Positions 47,432 through 60,751 of a DNA stretch of 64,000 bases are shown here, one piece after another. The stretch lies in NCBI RefSeq assembly GCF_964340395.1, contig NC_135549.1, positions 27,713,095-27,777,094 of the forward strand, written 5' to 3'. A program made the position numbers and the translations under genes. The notes beneath the pieces are model-generated. The model saw nothing but the letters and a program-made list of their open reading frames with translations, made no database searches and was not told where the DNA came from. Positions within the stretch are counted from its first letter, which is position 1. Each line of letters opens with the position of its first letter. This stretch comes from Glandiceps talaboti. Its lineage: Eukaryota > Hemichordata > Enteropneusta > Spengelidae.

Positions 47432-47800
47432 TTAAAGTGGCCATATGGATGAGGCTTGAGTATTTATCTTGGGTTTTTATTTGTAAAACAATTTTATCAT
47501 GGCTTTCTACTTGAAAAATCAATGTGAAACAACATATGACGAGTTCTTGTTTGTAACTCAAGTGTAACAAATTTAATTGATAAATGTGTAAAATCTTTGT
47601 TATTGTACATACAATAATAAACTTTTTACACATTTTTTTTTAGCTTTTTAGAAAAAATGTACAATGTGTTGAGTTACAAACACAGACTATAGTTAATGTT
47701 GTTTCACATTAATTTTTTTAGTTGGAAACCATGATAAAGTTGTTTTGAAAATTAAAATCCGAAATAAATACCCAATCCTCATCCATATGGCCACTTTAAA
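47432..47800. mobile_element. 369-bp foldback element, CCATATGGCCACTTT termini
   Basis: The left arm begins TTAAAGTGGCCATATGGATG and runs through TTTATCATGGCTTTC and AATGTGAAACAACAT to TTTGTAACTCAA. The right arm returns through TTGAGTTACAAAC, TTGTTTCACATTAAT and AACCATGATAAA to CATCCATATGGCCACTTTAA. The ~80-base centre is AT-rich with its own (TGTGTAAAA / TTTTTACACA) pairing. Single-arm relatives occur at 8056-8195 and 60318-60412, showing a family. The 88-residue minus frame is spurious. Confidence 0.85.
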
Positions 47801-49058
47801 GAAAATTACAACCTATATTCAGTTACAATCGATACAAAAATCTTGGGTTAGCATACATTTAGTTTTGAAATAGAAGTCAAAGTGATATCAAAATTTAGAA
47901 TCCAATATGGCTGCCAAATACTACATGTTACGTCTATGAGAAAATAAAAGATTGGTGATATCCTTGACAACAAGACAGTGAAACCCCAAATTTCTTTTAT
48001 TATTTCAAAAGGACAAGGAACAGTGTGAAGAACTTTGACTTTCAGGAAAATTAGTTCCCAAGGTGCATTGTACCTTAAGGACAACATGTAAAATAAAAGC
48101 TATGATCTGAATTCCCCAAGCATCATTGTAATTTAACGTATCATAATCTGTCACAGTGCAAGATTTTCTTCTTCTGTTACCAGGGTTACCAAACCTTGAG
48201 GCAAAAACACTGAATTATTAAGTATCAACGAAACTATGAAAGTCTTAAGTTATAGACTAATTTTATCGAAATCATGCAATAATACAATTTAAGGAGCTGG
48301 TGATTTACAGGAATACATGTGTACATGTAAGGAATCATTTACTGTTGATGTATATATCTTATATGATTATATAAATATATGTATATATATAAATATGTAT
48401 ACATTTAATTTCTATGGTATATCAATATGTGTTTCCATGGAAAATTTGATCACTCTCAGGTAGAAAACATATTGATTGATGAAAATATTTATCAACTTTC
48501 TTTGAGATTTTTAGATTTTTTCATAAGCAAATAAAAAATGTATTGAAGTGCAGTCTCTTTTGTTCTGAGTACAAATAACATGTAATGACGTTATTTTAAT
48601 TCATTAGTAGCTATTATGAGAACTATTTTTTTTTTCGAAAAATTTGTGTTTTGACAACTTTTATATTGGTAAACATGCATGTCACATCCTTGGCTGCACT
48701 GGTCTAGTAACAATTTGTTGACGAAAGATTGTATATCCGAACTATCTATTTGTACTGTTTACACATGGACATCAAGTTAGTGTCTTCATACCATTAAGAA
48801 CTGATATAGCGAATCAGAAGCATTGAACAATTTCATCCAAGTCAATGACCTCAGCTCATTAAGATGTAAATTTTATGTACGCAAAGCATGAGATATTTAA
48901 CATCAAGGATCTTGCATAAAAGTATTGAAGTTATCAAATATGATAAAAAGTTACATTTAACAGTAAATGTCATGATGCCTTAACTTTATAATGAGGAAAT
49001 GCTGCAATTGGATTAGTCAAAAGAAAAACGAAATCATATACTTCTGACATTTTAACTG

Positions 49059-49406
49059 AGAGGGGAATAGTTAGAGTGAGCATCTTGGAATCTGCAGGTT
49101 GCAGGTTTGAGCCCTGTTGCTGCCGTTTGTTCCTGAGAGTCTAATTCTAAAGTCCTTGGGCAGGATTTGAACCACAATTTGTGCCTCAGTCAACCCAGCT
49201 GTATAATTGGGGACCTGGTAGGATAGAGGTTGCAATGTGAATGTTTTAATCCTATGCACTTATCAAAAGGCTGCAATGGATTGTATGCTCCCCAGGGAGT
49301 TGGCCATTGTGCCAATATAAATATGAGCCAGGGGTAATAATTGTAAAGCGCTTTGAGCACAGAGTGGGAAAGTGATATATAAAAACTAACATTAATATTA
49401 TTATTA
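49059..49406 (+). mobile_element. tRNA-derived SINE, plus-strand orientation
   Basis: The A-box-like TAGTTAGAGTGAG is at 49068, and a B-box-like GGTTTGAGCCC about 30 bases later. The body (GTCCTTGGGCAGGATTTGAA, AATTGGGGACCTGGTAGGAT, GCAATGGATTGTATGCTCCC) and tail (GTAAAGCGCTTTGAGCACAG, GGAAAGTGATATATAAAAAC, then ATT units) match the copy at 768-1135. The tail has lost one base pattern (AGCGCTATATAAG became AGTGATATATAAA), so this copy is older. Confidence 0.85.
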
Positions 49407-52400
49407 GTGAATTATTATCTGAACATAAACTGAACATACATGATATGTATAAAGTTTCATGGGGCAGCATTCCTGTTACTGTGGGGATTCCGACAATCTC
49501 AAACATCTGTTCAGCATGTTTTCTGCAAGCTATGTCAGTATGAATACTGGTATTCAAATATTATCACGTAAAAATAATGAAAATTGTGTTCACTGTCAGT
49601 TAAAGACCTATTTGATCCAATTTTAGACAAAATCGTGATTATGAGTGTTATTACTAGTGAAAGTACGCTAAATATGTTTAGTCTAACTATGTAAAGACAT
49701 GCAAAGTCACGTAAATTCTGATCCTACTTGCTGTGTATGCAATATAGGGGAATCAAGTGTATTATGAATGTTTAAGCTCTCGAGCTCAATTAAATGGAAT
49801 AGGGGAACCCCCTATTATTAGCATCCATTATGGTAAATATCTAATTTGCATACATATTATTTGCATATTAATGAGATGAGGTTATTGACTTGGAATGAGA
49901 CATAAATCATTTCCCTTTTCATATTGAAATCACTGAGCTACTATACATCATACATTGTCGACACTTTTTTCGTAGAGTGATGTATATAAGAAATAAAATA
50001 AAACTATTACTGAAAGAAGACAAGAAAGCCATTTATGTGTCAGACTTTAATGACAGCGATGAGTCAAATTCTAACAAGAAATGACTGCAGTAGGATATAT
50101 ATATACACAAATGTATATCGGACACAGACATTATCTCCCTACGTGTACGGAATAAGATATCCCACTGCACAATATAGCTTCTAAAGGGGAAACTAAATTC
50201 AATACCTTTCTTCACAGCTACTGATAAAATACATCTATCACCAATAATGCTATGAAGGATACAAAAAAAATGACTATAATGTGAAATTGCTGGCAGGGAA
50301 CTGAAGGAGAAAGAATGGCATATATTCAGATGTCATGTAATCATCAACCAATTTCTTGTGAAAGTAGATGTCAGTGTTATCGCTGTCTATCATGCCTTTT
50401 TCTATCCGTGCACGTTCCCATTACCTTGAGAAGGTTGCCAGTAGTCAAATTCTCCATTAGCACATCAGCGATTCTAGTGTGTTGATTTTTAAAAATCTAA
50501 ACTGTGTCATTGTGATATAAGCTCATTGCAAAATACACTTTTGATACCATACTTTTTTTCTAAGTATGAAAAATTGCACTATATGTAATTTTCATAATGC
50601 TGATACGAGAAGCTGTCATGGGAACCTAATTTTTTCAAAAAAATGTATGATGAACTTTCTTGATAGATATATATATATATATATATATGGCGACGGATTG
50701 CTCATGGGTCAGCCTCTTAATTATTCAAGACGTTCATCTTGAATGACCGTAAAGATTGTTATCGTTCATTTAGAAGTAAAGACAAGTGATTTTCTCCCAA
50801 TTTCCAAACACTCCTTAATATCTGCAGAGGACAGAGATAAAATCAAGAATTGATAGGTTAGACTGTCAGTTTATAACCAACACTTAGAGCTTACGTCTCG
50901 AAGTTAGTCTTCTCCATACACAAAGTAGCAAGACTACCAAAGTAGCAAAGGCCACCTGAGACCTTATGTATTTGTGAGCGCTCTCATGACAAATGAAAAC
51001 CTTAATCCAAAGCACTTCGTTTTCTGCAAAAACTTGTAACAAAAGTGCTACCAGACCCAAGCGTCTCTCTCCTTAGTCTCCAAATGGCAGCTACAGAAAG
51101 TGTTACCAGTCTCAAAGCCCTCATATGATACGATTCTAGGTGAAAGCACTGGATTTGATATTGAAATGTAAATCCTCAGTTGTGTTGACATTTGACTCCA
51201 AGTATGTTGTAATCTGGTCGTGTAATCCCGTTCCATCAGAGACAATATGTGTCTTAAGGTGATTTCTATACATGTACATCCTTAGTAGTCTATCCAGGCA
51301 AAAGAAACTGCTTTGAATTAGAAAGAATGCATACCACTATTAGCAGAGCTCAGCTATAAGCTATCATGTCCAGACACAATATGTGTGTACATGTACTGTA
51401 GCTACAGATGGGAAATTTAATGATTGATGATAAAAATCTGTTATTGCAACATTTGTTGTGTATATATATGTATACTCCCAGTTTTTCACCTACATGTGTG
51501 GCCACTGAAGAGTGACCCACTATTTGAAAAAGCAACATTTTGATACATTACTACATATGTACATTTGCTTGCTAGTTAATGCAGTTTCCTTTAATACTTA
51601 TACAATGTACATGTACTTGACAGGTAAATGTTAACATTTTTTATGGCTTTATCCTTGGTCAAACACTTCTCTGCTACCCTTATACATTGTAGCATTTCAC
51701 CTGACACTAGAGTGTGAAAATAGAACAAGAAGGTTGACATATTCTCACATTCGTTTATAGAAATGCTAGTTTAGTTCATACATGGCATGACCATCTCCAC
51801 TCATGTAGGGAAAGTCATTATTCTACCATGTACAGTGTAGCACAAAAATCTGAGCTACCCCCGACTACATTCATATAAACTTGATGACGTTATTGCATCC
51901 CCACATGATTTTAGTTTCAGACAGGAGAGGTAAAGTTCGGTTAATGAGCAGTTGTCTAAAGAAACTAACCATTACACTGCCTGTCACTTTGTGATGGATT
52001 ACTGCTCGTTTACCCTTCACCCAGTGGGGGGTAGCACAGATTTCTGTGCTAGCACGACTTTCCCTATACATGAGTGGAAATGACCATAGTAATCGTAACG
52101 CGCCGTATGGGAATTACATTGTAGACTATAGTGTAATGCATGTGTAGCATGATGTGGAACGGAAGTTATGGTAGTGACAAAATTCGAATAGTTATAATTT
52201 GAATGACACACCTCAAATTCTACTGTGGGTACAAGAATTCCTATTGTACTGTGGTCATATCGGACATAAATTGACATGAGGTTTATCACATGTATACACA
52301 TGTACCTGTGTCACATATAGCTCACATTTGTCAAATAATGAGAATTTTGTTTTCAAATTCAGATCAGCTCAGATTATGCCATTCTGTACATTCCGATATA

Positions 52401-52639
52401 GATTACCAGTCTCATACACCTTTATTTAAAATCAGTAAAAATTGATAGAGATATAGAATTTTGCATTTATGGAAAAATGACAGCTGTCCTCTTGCCAAGT
52501 TTTTGATGGTTTCAAGACTTTTTGAACAGCTTTGTTGCCTTGCCAACATAATGACATTTCTAGCCATCATGTTTCTCTGAAAATCCATAAAATTATCCAA
52601 CTACATGTATGATGTAGTATAGCTTTGATAACAACCAGA

Positions 52640-52990
52640 TATCGTTGCTATGACTATGAGCTGAGATTCAGCAACTTCAGTCTAGCAACCATAGCAACTA
52701 TATATATACATGCATGCATGATATCTCATTGCTATGAAGTGATATTTGAAGTTGGAGGAGCTTCAACAAGCATAATAGCAACAGCTAAAAGCAACCATGC
52801 CAATGACATTTAAAGTAACCATAGCAGCAACATTTAAAAGCTTAAAGTAACCATAGCAAAAAGTAAGCCAACCATAGCATTAGCAACCACATGTCATTGC
52901 CAGGAGCTGATCAAGGGCTTCAGTCTAGCAACCATTCCAGCCACATGTCATTGCTGTTAATAGATTTCAAGATCTAGCAACCATACATGT
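52640..52990 (+). repeat. Degenerate repeat rich in AGCAACCATAGCAAC
   Basis: At least eight occurrences of AGCAACCAT, TAACCATAGCA or close variants lie here, along with three CATTGC(T/C)-containing phrases (CTCATTGCTATGAAG, GTCATTGCCAGGAGC, GTCATTGCTGTTAATAG) and a TTCAGTCTAGCAACCAT phrase seen twice. Spacing is irregular. It looks like an old low-order tandem array or a clustered-site region. Confidence 0.5.
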
Positions 52991-53652
52991 AGGTCTGTTA
53001 TGCGCTGACACTTCAACTTCAAGCAGCTATTGCAGCCAATTTTAATACAAACTCACTGTCTTAAATGGTGCATGATGGGAAATTATCATTCCATTGATAA
53101 ACACAATATACATGTGTCTGTTACACTGTTATATTGTCTGTTACGTTGTTTGTAACCCCAACAAATCTTAACACTCAGGGTTGCCCACAATTTTGAAAAT
53201 TCTTGCATTGAGACAAAGCTTGCAAAAGCCTTTATCATGTGATGATGTATGTCCTGTACCTGATTGACAAATAAAAATGATTGAGATATTACATGGTTTC
53301 TGTATTTTCCACCTAGAGTAGTGCTAACTTTTAATTTAATTAACATAGATGTCGGCTCATTTGGCAGAACACTGTCATCAAAGTTGACACTTGTTTTTCA
53401 TTTACACTATTAACATAATGAAGTTAGAAATAGTGCAAGAATGTCATTAATTTTTCAATCTTCCTTTGAATGTTTTGAACACACCTTCATCATAATGTAA
53501 TGTGTTAATGTTTTGATACGAGTGCAAAAAGAGGCTTGTACAATGTAGTTGGCAAAATGCCAGTTTGCTGTGATTTTATTCATAATGCACAACTCAAAAT
53601 AAATGGAATTATTATAGTATTAGGTGATTTTGTAGCATTATTCTAAAAGTTA

Positions 53653-53655
<3 letters not shown>

Positions 53656-53688
<33 letters not shown>

Positions 53689-53720
53689 TTCCTCCTTCTC
53701 CTCCTCCTCCTCCTCCTCTG
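53656..53720 (+). repeat. (ATC)n and (CTC)n microsatellite
   Basis: About 12 ATC units are followed by TTTCCTCCTTCT and about 6 CTC units. Confidence 0.95.
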
Positions 53721-56700
53721 CATTCTTCTTTAGATCATTATACCCCATAGCCCTTCGACATTTCTTGACAGGACACCGCATCAGTGAAATTGCTAGATTT
53801 ATTACCCAATTTTCTCACTTTCCATTTTTTGTGTTTGAGCAGAAAGTCATGGTCAATTGGACATGCGAAGGCACATGACAAATGATATGATATCATTAAA
53901 GTTATTGCACTTAATCTAAAAAACAAAAGTTAATATTTCTCTAGTGTCAATAAGAAACTTGCAAACCCGCCATGTTGAATGTTGCATCATGGGAAATGTG
54001 ATTATAGATACTAATCATTTAGTATTATAAACAATGTTGAGACATTATTTGTAACCACAGATAATCAATTCATAGTTACCCCGACCATTGTGGGAGGTTA
54101 ATTTTATCAGTAGCTCCAGATTAGGTATAAAGATAACCACAGATAGTTCCATAGTCCTTTGCGTCTGAGCATGCTCAGTCTGGATTGCAAGTTCCCTATT
54201 GCAAACAGATCAAGTGAGGTCATTAAAATGCTAGCGTGTTAGTAATAGTACATGTATGAGTTGATATGTAAATTAAAGAGCCTAAAACTCGTTACTTTGG
54301 TTCGTACACATGTACATGTAAGTTACATTTTATAATGAAATTTGTTACTCATGACATCACACACCTAAGACAATTGGTTTTCCTTCGTATTTGAAAAAGC
54401 AATTTCACTGGGTATACACACCCAGACAGACAGGTCATAGGATCAAACTGAGGTCAAAAGGTTACCCTGTTGCTTGAGAAGGACAAGTAATCTCGCAGCA
54501 GCGGGATATCATTATCAGTATGCCTCAGGAAAGTGGAATGAGTATTTGAATAGTATGATGGTGACTTAGAGAGAAGGACAGTGGCCACTCCTGGGTAGTG
54601 ACACACATTCAGTTTTTGTGAGGAGTCTAAATTACTTCCGTTTGTGACTGAGCCCAGCCCTATCTCTTGTGTGCATGTCTATTGTACAGTTACAAGTGTT
54701 CCATTCTACACTACATAATATGTACATGCATGTACACTAGGAATACATCATTATTGGCAGCAAGTCCCCAGATTCTCTTTTCTATGCACTCCTTATGACA
54801 CAGACTGAATTCTTTGATATTCTGTTTGTGAATCGTAAACTATTACGTTGGTGATACAGAACGTAATATTATTATCTCATGTTGAGCTCCCCGGCGCAGT
54901 ATTTTAGTGGGTTTGATGCATAGGGATTGATGGTAGATGTGGACTTCCTGTGTAAAATTATGATTCAAATCTAAATGGGAAGTGTGTACAACATGTATAT
55001 GTTGCTAGAGAGTTACACCCCCGCACTCCATCAAAGCTAAATTAGAGCATTATTTATACAACCCTACAATGACATCTATGATTCTCTATGATATATCATA
55101 TGCAAGGCAAGAAATCTACAATCTGACTCCTCGTTACTTTAGATACATCAGTTGTTGCTAAACTCCAGGTTTGATGGCTATACAATGTTCTGAGTTTAAT
55201 ATGTACTCAATTATTTCACAGAAAAAATTACCTGCTAGATACTTACTTATAAAACACATAAATTCTCCATGCTCCGTCATCTATAAATTTCAGTTGAGGA
55301 AATATATTTTGGTATGAGACATGTACATGTACATTGGGTATTTATGGCAGTTCACAGAATCACTGCAGTGTGAGATACAAAGAAAAAGAAGTCAAATAGG
55401 GAATCTGAGCTTGTTCTGTCAGTACATTTGCCAAATGATTGATTTTGACATTTCGGGCACATATCATGCTTCACACACACATCATACCAATACTTTCGGG
55501 TATCTCTAAGGGCATAGAGATATATACTTCTCATGACATTTACAAAACCATTGTCTCCATTTTAAATGTTAATCGAGATGTACTTTATACACCATGAATT
55601 ATGTGTGGAGTGAATGACAGTGTTATATAAGACTTCTATATACATCAATTTCAACTGAGAATTTAATAGTATTGTCATTCTGTGGGTGTATACAGACAAC
55701 CCTAAGTCTCGTAATACCTATCCTATTTTGCCAACACAGTGTGATTTAAGCAGTGTCTGACCAGTGCAGGCAAAGGTTAAATTGAGATGAATAATGTATT
55801 CTGTGCACATTCCCAGTTAATGGGATTGTAGCATGAATGCTGAGATACCTTAACAAGTTGTTGTTAGACCTTCATACAATGTAGTTTCTTCTTAAGATGG
55901 TTGAAATGTTTTTAGTATTTAAACTCTACGTGAGGGCTGTGTTGTATTATATGTAGGTGTTTTTCTCAGCATGTTGTCGCTTCTGAAATATTGCTGTGAT
56001 ATGTACATGTACATTCACTGTGTGGGTTTTTAACACGAGGAGGCATGTACACGTATTGGATCACTCTGTAAAAAAAATGTATGTATGTGAAGTCCACACT
56101 CCCACAGGAAAAAATTAACCGGAAGTGTGGTAAAAATATGGTGTCGAACATCCGGGTAATGCTATTTCTAACAATTTCATGCCCATGCAGTGAGATATGC
56201 AATATGACATATATTTAGTTTGTCCTCTGAACTACATGTACATGTATGTACTTTATGCTCTGTTGAACAGAAACATTCTCATTACCATATGGCATACAGT
56301 ACGTGTATCTCCTAAAATGTCTGTCTTCTCCAGTTTTGTTAACATTAGATAGAACACCTTGGAACTGCGGAATTGATAACCATGTTCGTCTTCAGAAAGT
56401 TTATGTTTTCCCAATGTTGGAAAAAGAAGGACACTAGGATGGCAAGATAGTCAACATTTTTTGCAATATATTTTTGAGTACTATATTATATTTTCTGTCA
56501 TGTCACTAATATTTCAAGCATTTAACAATTCCAGCATAAAGCTATATACATGTAGGAGGGGAGAATGGTATACATGTAGATGCTGTTACCTACATTTGTA
56601 GTAGAACAGAAACAAGAAGCTGTTGAAAAAGAGAAAGTTAGGCTTCTGTTTGTGTAAGTCTGGAGACGACATGTAGTAGTCATTTCATCATTGATTGTTT

Positions 56701-58387
56701 ATATACAAATGTATGATATAAGGATTGCATGTAATCTTGGCGATGCAAATGTTTTGATGGTGCAGTAAAGAGTGCTGTAGTATTTATGACAATGGCAACA
56801 GTCATATAGCTACCTGCTTTTGTCAATATGCAAATTATGTAAATGCTGGGGGTTGAGGTGGGGGTGGGATGTGCCGAGGTGAGGTTGGGGGTTGATTCTA
56901 ATACAATTACAATCCAGTGATTAATCCTTATAGAGTGCACAGGCTTGAATACAGATACGCTTCTATTGAGCAGTTGGCTCACTGTTCTTCATTCTTTTTA
57001 AAGATGTTTTCATCAAGAATTTCAGGAAACTGTTGATGTAATCTCTTGAGATGATCCCTAATATAAAATATACATGGCATGAGCTCTCTTAATCATCTCG
57101 TTCACTAGTGACTTTATAGTGTCGTGGGAGTGAAGGTAACGATGTGATATGTTTTGTTAACAGTTAATAGATGTCTTGGCTTTCAGACACCTTTTTTGTC
57201 AGCTGTCATTTGTATTCGATCAGTAAAACTGCCATACGTCAGTAGGCTTACCTGTCCAGGGACTCTTAGTGAGAAGGTGTCATTTGCAACGGTTTCACTT
57301 CAGCTAGCGTGCAACATGGAAATCATAATAATAACAGTTTCTGCCCAGTCAAGGAGAAAGGCCGGCTTACTCATGCCTAGTGGAGTTATGTTTACTAATT
57401 ATCATCAGAAGGTAGACCTCAAACAGGGTGAATAGATGGTAGTAAATTATGTGGAAATTTATTAAGCTATGCAGGCAAATTTTGTTTTCAAGTTACATGA
57501 AGGTTCCCTTTCTTTGTTTATTTAAATCTATACCTGTAAATTTTGTTTGTTACAAGATAATTATATAAAACACTTAAAATTGTTTAAAGTGTGGCTCTTT
57601 TGTCTAGTTTGGTACATATTATTTATTATTTGTCCCTTTATGTTAGCAGCAGATGGACAAATGAAAGGGGAAAGAATTGGGCTATCAGAATACATTTGAA
57701 TGAATTAGTATAATAATGAACAGGCATAATTTTGTTTTTAAGTTTGTTGCTGACTTCTTTATGGAAGTAATTTTGCAACTTTTATCATATTTCTACCTCC
57801 CTTGTTTACAAGATTCCAAAATCTTTGCAAAGACACTGTATATCAATAGGTTTTTGGTAGTAACTAACTGTGTTCCATGTCAGCGCAAAGTGACAACTGA
57901 TAACAATGATTTGATCCTGTCCAGACTGTCAATATAGGTGAAGCTCTGCAGACTTTATAAGACAGTATAAGACAGTATGAGAGCTTCAAATGAAACCCTG
58001 GTCCATTATTTGTGTACATCACATCTTACAATAACCAACCTTTATTCACATAACATCCACCCACACATGGTACTGCAGTTGATGTTACCATAGTAATGGC
58101 ATTTGATGAACTGGAGCCTTATTGTTTGCCAGTATGGGCAATGAGTACAGCGAAAAAGTGGAAACCAGTAATGATTATTTCAGTTGTAAGATAGGAAAGA
58201 GACATTTTGGAACTTGTACTCTTTTAAAATTGTACTGCATCGTGCATGCAATGTACATGTAGGGTCATTGGTGAAAATCAGAATTATGATCATTTACAGT
58301 TACGAGAATACAGTGGTGATACCTTTACACTTGGATGAAACCCAATGTAATAGCTACAGAACACCATTGTCATAGCTTCCTTCACAT

Positions 58388-58431
58388 GTGCGTGTGTGCG
58401 TGCATGCGTGCGTGGACGCGCGTGTGTGTGT
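58388..58431 (+). repeat. (GTGC)n / (GT)n alternating purine-pyrimidine run
   Basis: A 44-base run of strictly or almost strictly alternating purine and pyrimidine (GTGCGTGTGTGCGTGC..., GGACGCGCGTGTGTG). Such runs favour left-handed Z-DNA. Confidence 0.85.
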
Positions 58432-60317
58432 AATGCACAGGTAGATTGAATTAAACTATCAAAATGAATTGTCTGTACATATATTATTGAAGAAAAATAT
58501 GCCCTTTGATAACTGTTAATCTATGTGGCACATTGTTGCTAGTAATTATAGCACGTGCAGTGTTCAGCCTATGTGCTGTTGTCCTGGTCATGTACCGGTA
58601 CATGTAGACATATATCATGTTGTCATATCTCATGTTGTTTCAAGGCAGGTACAATGTGCAGTTAAGTAGCATACAGGTGTAAGTTGTAAAATTCTGGATG
58701 TGGACATTATATGACATCCTAATTGTATAATAATTCATTAATTAATCAAATGATATAATATAATCATATCGAAATAATGATTTTAGCAATAATAGAATAA
58801 TTATACTATAGTGTTCTTACATACATATTTCTTTCCTTCCATGTGTTATACATTACTAAGGGATTTCATTATACAGGAGTACACCCCAGCTGTATTTTAT
58901 GCAAATAACTTTCCCTTCTCTCAACATGCCAAATGCTGGTATGGAAATTGATTTACCAAACATGAAAATTGATTCCCTAAATATTGCAGACATTATCTTT
59001 CTGGTGATAAATACCACAAGATAATATATTTACCAAATATGGATTTTGATCATAATATTAGTTATTGGTGATAATGTTGGCATTATTATCATATCATGTA
59101 GACATATGCTGTACCATAACTATAAAAATGCCATAATTAACTGTCATGCAGGAAGCTGTCAATTCGTCAGCTGGTCTTTTTACTGACAAACATACATGTT
59201 GACCACACCAACTGTTGCATCTGTCAATGACTCGCGCATTATAAATGATGATTTTCAAACTCTACTTAAAAAAAAATACAGTGTGTACTAGTATTCATGT
59301 GCATAGTAACTGTTTTTGTTTTGTTTCCCTTCGAATTCAAAGTAACCCATATTTCTGTCTTTAAAATTGTTTACTTTTATGATAAAATGGAATGATACAG
59401 CTAAAACCTGCATAGTGGATCTCATTTGGATAACCATAGAAATTTGGCATACATGTATTTATTCACACCCCAAACCTGTGACTCCCTAGTTTGATGAAAA
59501 AGAATCTAGTGCATGTAGTTCTTATACAGTACATGTACTGTAGCGTAGTTCAACCAAACTACTATCTTTTATTTTGACATTTATTGACAAACAGGTCTGT
59601 CTGCATCCTCTTTGCTCATTTGCTGACCACCGCAAGACAGGGAGCCAAAAATTCATTGACATCTGGCATTTGTTCTTTGTTTATTCTACAGCAAGACACA
59701 GACAAAAAACTATCAACCAATATACATTTTACATAACACTCAGCCTTATTCTGCTTTTAATAGTAACATGATGAAAATACGTATGATACCCTTTCCTGAC
59801 AAAATGTCAAACATGAATATTAATTCCACCATCTGTATACCTATCCATCACATTTCTATAGGGATGGAAATATGGCCTTTTCTACTCAGCAAGAAGTAAA
59901 TGTGCGTGGGGTTATACTAAAAGTTCAAATAAGGAACACAGGTTTAAATTTGCTAGTACTGTGTAGTAGTATCACTACAGTGTTAGTATGTTGTATGTAG
60001 TATATATGCTATCATATTGCCAATTAGAATGAAAAGTAAACAGTGTATTGTATGGATATACAGATCTATAGTTTGCGCCACAGCTTAAAGTGTTATTATT
60101 CTAATGTTTGTGTATTGACCGATTATAATTACAGTTATGCAGAGATAAGCTGTAAGATAAACACAATGACTACTGCTGGAAGCCATGTATGCATATGTTG
60201 TGTGTAGCAATGGGCTGTGTAGGTATTCTGTATGACTGTGTACATGTGTGTGAAGTTATATCTATGTAACTGATAGTGTATGTATGTGGGTGTGTGTGTG
60301 TGTGATATGTTCTTTCA

Positions 60318-60412
60318 CATTGTATTTCCAAGTAGAAAAACACAGTAGAGTTGTCTTATTAAATAAAGTTCAAAGATAAATAGCCAGTTTCATCCATATG
60401 GCCACTTGGATA
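60318..60412 (+). mobile_element. Single-arm relative of the CCATATGGCCACTTT foldback family
   Basis: TTTCACATTGTATTTCCAAG, then AAATAAAGTTCAAAGATAAAT and CATCCATATGGCCACTTGG, parallel the right arm of 47432-47800. Only one arm is present. Confidence 0.6.
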
Positions 60413-60751
60413 TATACCTTGGAGGTGAGATATATACTAATATATTACTCTCAGGTTGGGGGGTTGGTAGTTGATAAAAAATGGACTCAGCTTAGAATAC
60501 AATGAGAATACTAAACATTCAAATGTACAGTTTTCTCTTAATTTCCCAAAACCTTCTTATGCTCAAAATTATTCGGGAAGTTTAGCTATATTATATTCCA
60601 TCAATATAGAAAGTGATAATTAAAACATTAATTATTCTACCATCATGCTCAATCGTTAAAAAGACAAATTTCATATTTATTGTTTACTTTTCTGCTAGTT
60701 TAATGTATTTTCATAAATTCTATTTCAAATTCTATTTCTGTAGGAAAAAAT

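Noticed and set aside
57154-57435. 93-residue plus-strand frame, considered as a channel or other exon
   Set aside because: No recognisable motif, no duplicated or conserved context, and composition typical of chance frames.
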